DNA of 7,206 bases from an uncultured Candidatus Saccharibacteria bacterium (GTDB taxonomy: Bacteria > Patescibacteriota > Saccharimonadia > Saccharimonadales > Saccharimonadaceae): the NCBI GenBank assembly GCA_949070545.1, contig CARTQV010000040.1, positions 1 to 7,206 of the forward strand, in the 5' to 3' direction. This document shows, piece by piece, positions 5,175-7,206 of the stretch; positions within the stretch are counted from its first letter, which is position 1, and every line of letters starts with the position of its first letter. Made by a program: the position numbers and the translations under genes. Under the pieces are notes generated by a model. That model was not told the DNA's origin, made no database searches, and worked only from the letters and a program-made list of their open reading frames with translations.

Positions 5175-6442
5175 AACACTCCGCCGAAGAAATCATCCTA
5201 GCTTCCGGCGCAAAGGGTTTACTCATTGACATTCCGGGGGCAAGCGTTATGAGCACGAAGTTTCAATTCCGTGCTGGCATGCGCTACGCCAAACGACCCG
5301 AAGTCTATGAAATTGCACATATCGTTGAACACCTAGCTTTCGGCGCCAACGCAAAATATAGCAGCGAACAAGCTTTCGAATCTGATTTTACAAAAAATGG
5401 CGCTTACCATAACGCTTGGACTTCGGATTTCTCCGTTTGCTATGAAAGTGAATGTGCCGATTTCGAATGGGAACGTATTCTTTCTCTCCAACAAATCGCC
5501 ATCACGAAGCCCAAGTTTAACGATGAAGAACTAAAAAGCGAGAAAGGCAACGTAAAGGCCGAATTAACTGGCTATATGAACGATTATTGTCGTTTGCTTT
5601 GGCCGAGGTTACAACAAATTGTTGGCGAAAACGTACCCGACTTACAAGAACGTCTAAAGACAATCAATAATATCGAACTGAAAGATATTCGCGAACATTA
5701 TCGACGCACTCACACCGCGAATAATTTACGTTTTATCATTGCCGGAAACTTAAAACATCGCAAACGCGACATTACGAGGTTATTGAACAATTGGGAGCTA
5801 AAACCTGGCAAACGCTTCGAAATTCCGTTGGATAATCTACACGCATCGACACCAGTCCTAATCCGCAGAAAAGACGCCAGTAACATTACTTTCGCTTTTT
5901 CTTGGCTCGTTCCACGCAAACTCGAACCAGCGGAAGTTTACGCCATGAATTGTCTAAATCATATTCTGAACGGAACCATGAGTAGCAAAATCTTTGGTCA
6001 GGCCCGCAAAAACGGCCTCGTCTATGGTATGGGAAGCGATCTTAGTAATAGTTGGCACAATGCTTCATGGGATTTTGACGGTGAAGTTAACGCCGAGAGC
6101 GCCGATGAGTTGTTCGATTTGATTCACCGAGAAATAGCGAAAGTTTTACGAGGCGAAATTCGTGATGTCGACATCGAAGCCGCGAAAACTTATGCTACCG
6201 GACGTTATCAAATGGGCGCCCAGACTGTCAACCAAATTTCCGACTATTATGCCGACGGGTATTTCACAAATGGTACACTCGAAAACTACGACCATATGCC
6301 AACTTTCATTCGTAATATTGACAAAGAGACTATTGTCCGACTCGCCAATGAATTTATCGACAGCAACTTACACGCTCTAGTCGCTGTCAGCTCGGTTGAA
6401 AAAGCATTGATCAATGGTTTAGAAGCAAAGTTGGAGTTTTAA
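5171..6442 (+). CDS. M16 family (insulinase/pitrilysin-type) zinc metallopeptidase, probable AUA start
   Basis: An inverted-zincin peptidase, 423 residues from ATA 5171 or 397 from the first ATG at 5249. The HxxEH motif is intact (H50, E53 and H54, counted from ATA; AHIVEHLAFG) and a Glu ligand follows at E131, 77 residues after the second His. That matches pitrilysin (H92 to E169). The C-terminal M16 half carries the Arg/Tyr substrate-binding motif (ARKNGLVYG, R279 and Y285). There is no signal peptide, so it probably cleaves peptides in the cytoplasm. Upstream of ATG 5249 the frame stays open and encodes NGxKGL-like family sequence (ASGAKGLLIDIPGASVM), the first strand of the M16 fold, which an ATG start would remove. 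The only start-like codon fitting the N-terminus is ATA 5171, overlapping the secA stop as ATAA. ATC or ATT codons at 5192, 5195 or 5228 are less suited. Family call about 0.95; start about 0.55. Confidence 0.9.
   Translation: MKHSAEEIILASGAKGLLIDIPGASVMSTKFQFRAGMRYAKRPEVYEIAHIVEHLAFGANAKYSSEQAFESDFTKNGAYHNAWTSDFSVCYESECADFEWERILSLQQIAITKPKFNDEELKSEKGNVKAELTGYMNDYCRLLWPRLQQIVGENVPDLQERLKTINNIELKDIREHYRRTHTANNLRFIIAGNLKHRKRDITRLLNNWELKPGKRFEIPLDNLHASTPVLIRRKDASNITFAFSWLVPRKLEPAEVYAMNCLNHILNGTMSSKIFGQARKNGLVYGMGSDLSNSWHNASWDFDGEVNAESADELFDLIHREIAKVLRGEIRDVDIEAAKTYATGRYQMGAQTVNQISDYYADGYFTNGTLENYDHMPTFIRNIDKETIVRLANEFIDSNLHALVAVSSVEKALINGLEAKLEF
6433..6436 (+). promoter_or_regulatory. Shine-Dalgarno site of prfB
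   Basis: GGAG sits inside the last codons of the M16 gene, nine bases before ATG 6446. It supports co-transcription and coupled translation with the upstream gene. Confidence 0.65.
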
Positions 6443-6445
6443 GCG

Positions 6446-7206
6446 ATGGCAGAGATTAATAAGAAACTAAAAAAAATACAAGTTGAATTAGAAAAAGCTT
6501 GGAGTATGCTGAACATTGACGAAAAAACTCAACAACTCAGGGAGCTAGAAGAAATCGTTAATGATCCTGAACTTTGGCGCGATCCCGACAACGCGCGTCA
6601 AAAAAATGAGCAACTTGCGCATCTGCACAACGAAATCGAACCATGGAACATTCTACGCGCCCAGATCAGTGATATCGATGAGCTACTTGAGCTCAATGAC
6701 GAGGGACTAGAAGACGAGCTTGACGAACAAATCGAAAAATTAGAGCAACAACTCCTTGAACTTAAAAAGGCTCTGAGATTTAATGGAAAATTTGACCACA
6801 ATGACGCAATTCTGAGGATTACCGCCGGCGTTGGCGGCACCGAAGCTATGGATTGGGCAAGCATGCTCGAGCGTATGTATTTGCGTTGGGCCGAACGCAA
6901 AGATTTCAAAGTTACTTGTCTCGAGCGCAACGTCGGTGAAGAAGCTGGTATAAAAACTGTTGTTTACGAAGTGCACGGGGTAAACGCATATGGTTTACTA
7001 AAAAGCGAACATGGCGTCCATCGGCTCGTCCGACTCAGCCCATTCAATGCCGATAATTTGCGTCAAACAAGTTTTGCCCTAGTAGAAGTTTTACCCGTAC
7101 TTGAAGACAACCATGATTTAGAAATCGACGAAAAAGATTTGCGCATCGACGTCTACCGTTCCGGTGGCCATGGAGGACAAGGTGTTAATACTACAGACTC
7201 TGCGGT
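6446..7206 (+). CDS. prfB: Peptide chain release factor 2 (3' partial)
   Basis: The first 253 residues of RF2, which ends translation at UGA and UAA by hydrolysing peptidyl-tRNA. The order is family-typical: a coiled-coil-rich N-terminal domain (about 1-110), then GVGGTEAMDWASMLERMYLRW, where the GGTEA and DWASML elements are diagnostic. The anticodon-like tripeptide SPF is at 198-200 (RF1 has PxT there), and the catalytic GGQ is at 243-245 within SGGHGGQGVNTTDSAV. SPF and GGQ are each seven positions earlier than in E. coli (205-207 and 250-252), so their spacing is conserved. The residue before GGQ is His and the one after is Gly, instead of the common Ala and His/Ser. The frame is continuous from ATG: the in-frame UGA and +1 programmed frameshift near codon 25 that control many prfB genes are absent. 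It lies four bases after the M16 stop, and the C-terminus is beyond the window. Confidence 0.95.
   Translation, partial: MAEINKKLKKIQVELEKAWSMLNIDEKTQQLRELEEIVNDPELWRDPDNARQKNEQLAHLHNEIEPWNILRAQISDIDELLELNDEGLEDELDEQIEKLEQQLLELKKALRFNGKFDHNDAILRITAGVGGTEAMDWASMLERMYLRWAERKDFKVTCLERNVGEEAGIKTVVYEVHGVNAYGLLKSEHGVHRLVRLSPFNADNLRQTSFALVEVLPVLEDNHDLEIDEKDLRIDVYRSGGHGGQGVNTTDSA

Noticed and set aside
5150..5175. Possible -1 ribosomal frameshift fusing SecA to the M16 protein
   Set aside because: The M16 frame is -1 to secA and is open from 5153, so a slip could fuse them. However, the in-frame codons AAA GGG AAA give no proper X XXY YYZ heptamer (Lys-tRNA would have to re-pair on GAA), and no stimulatory hairpin is evident.
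5175..5248. Reading this stretch as a non-coding spacer between secA and the M16 gene
   Set aside because: Translated in the M16 frame it gives recognisable N-terminal M16 sequence, so it is treated as coding.
6500..6516. GGAG followed by ATGCTGA in prfB as a relic of the frameshift site
   Set aside because: The position matches, but the frame is continuous and neither the spacing nor the slippery codon fits. It is too short to distinguish from chance.
6598..6976. Minus-strand open frames of 78-110 codons over prfB
   Set aside because: They are low-complexity, Ser/Arg- or Phe-rich shadows of the Glu/Lys/Leu-rich coiled coil of RF2, with no ribosome binding site or family resemblance.

Overview
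The window looks like a chromosomal piece of a Patescibacteria (CPR) genome, most likely Candidatus Saccharibacteria (TM7). This assignment is inferred from protein character: a SecA with an acidic insertion and no C-terminal zinc motif, an RF2 with a GHGGQG catalytic loop, and a small cytosolic M16 peptidase beside secA. No search was run. All genes are on the + strand and packed tightly, with no gene-free stretch over about 40 bases. The genetic code appears to be the ordinary bacterial one: no in-frame TGA is read through, and RF2, the factor that reads UGA, is present.

Layout: (1) 1-231, the C-terminal end of the replicative helicase DnaB. (2) A perfect extended -10 promoter at 252-260, only six bases before a GTG-started polytopic membrane protein with GT-C/PMT-like features (267-1706). 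This gene appears to be transcribed without a leader. (3) A YbaB/EbfC nucleoid-associated protein (1716-2012) and a short HPF/RaiA ribosome hibernation factor (2024-2386), each with a strong Shine-Dalgarno that overlaps or abuts the stop codon of the gene before. (4) A second perfect extended -10 promoter at 2389-2397, directly behind the hpf stop, driving secA (2421-5174). (5) An M16 (pitrilysin/insulinase-type) metallopeptidase whose reading frame clearly continues upstream of its first ATG (5249), to an ATA codon overlapping the secA stop as ATAA (5171-6442). (6) The first 253 codons of prfB (RF2), running off the end of the window.

The hpf-secA-prfB order is the one known from Bacillus subtilis (yvyD-secA-prfB). 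The M16 gene sits between secA and prfB. The genes link translation (HPF, RF2), protein export (SecA) and probably peptide turnover (M16). The membrane protein and YbaB are co-transcribed with hpf.

The points most worth a second look are the probable AUA start of the M16 gene, the leaderless GTG start under an exact TGnTATAAT promoter, the M16 insertion in the hpf-secA-prfB block, and the lysine-rich tails and acidic insertion of SecA. I found no mobile element, CRISPR array, tRNA, rRNA or convincing terminator.
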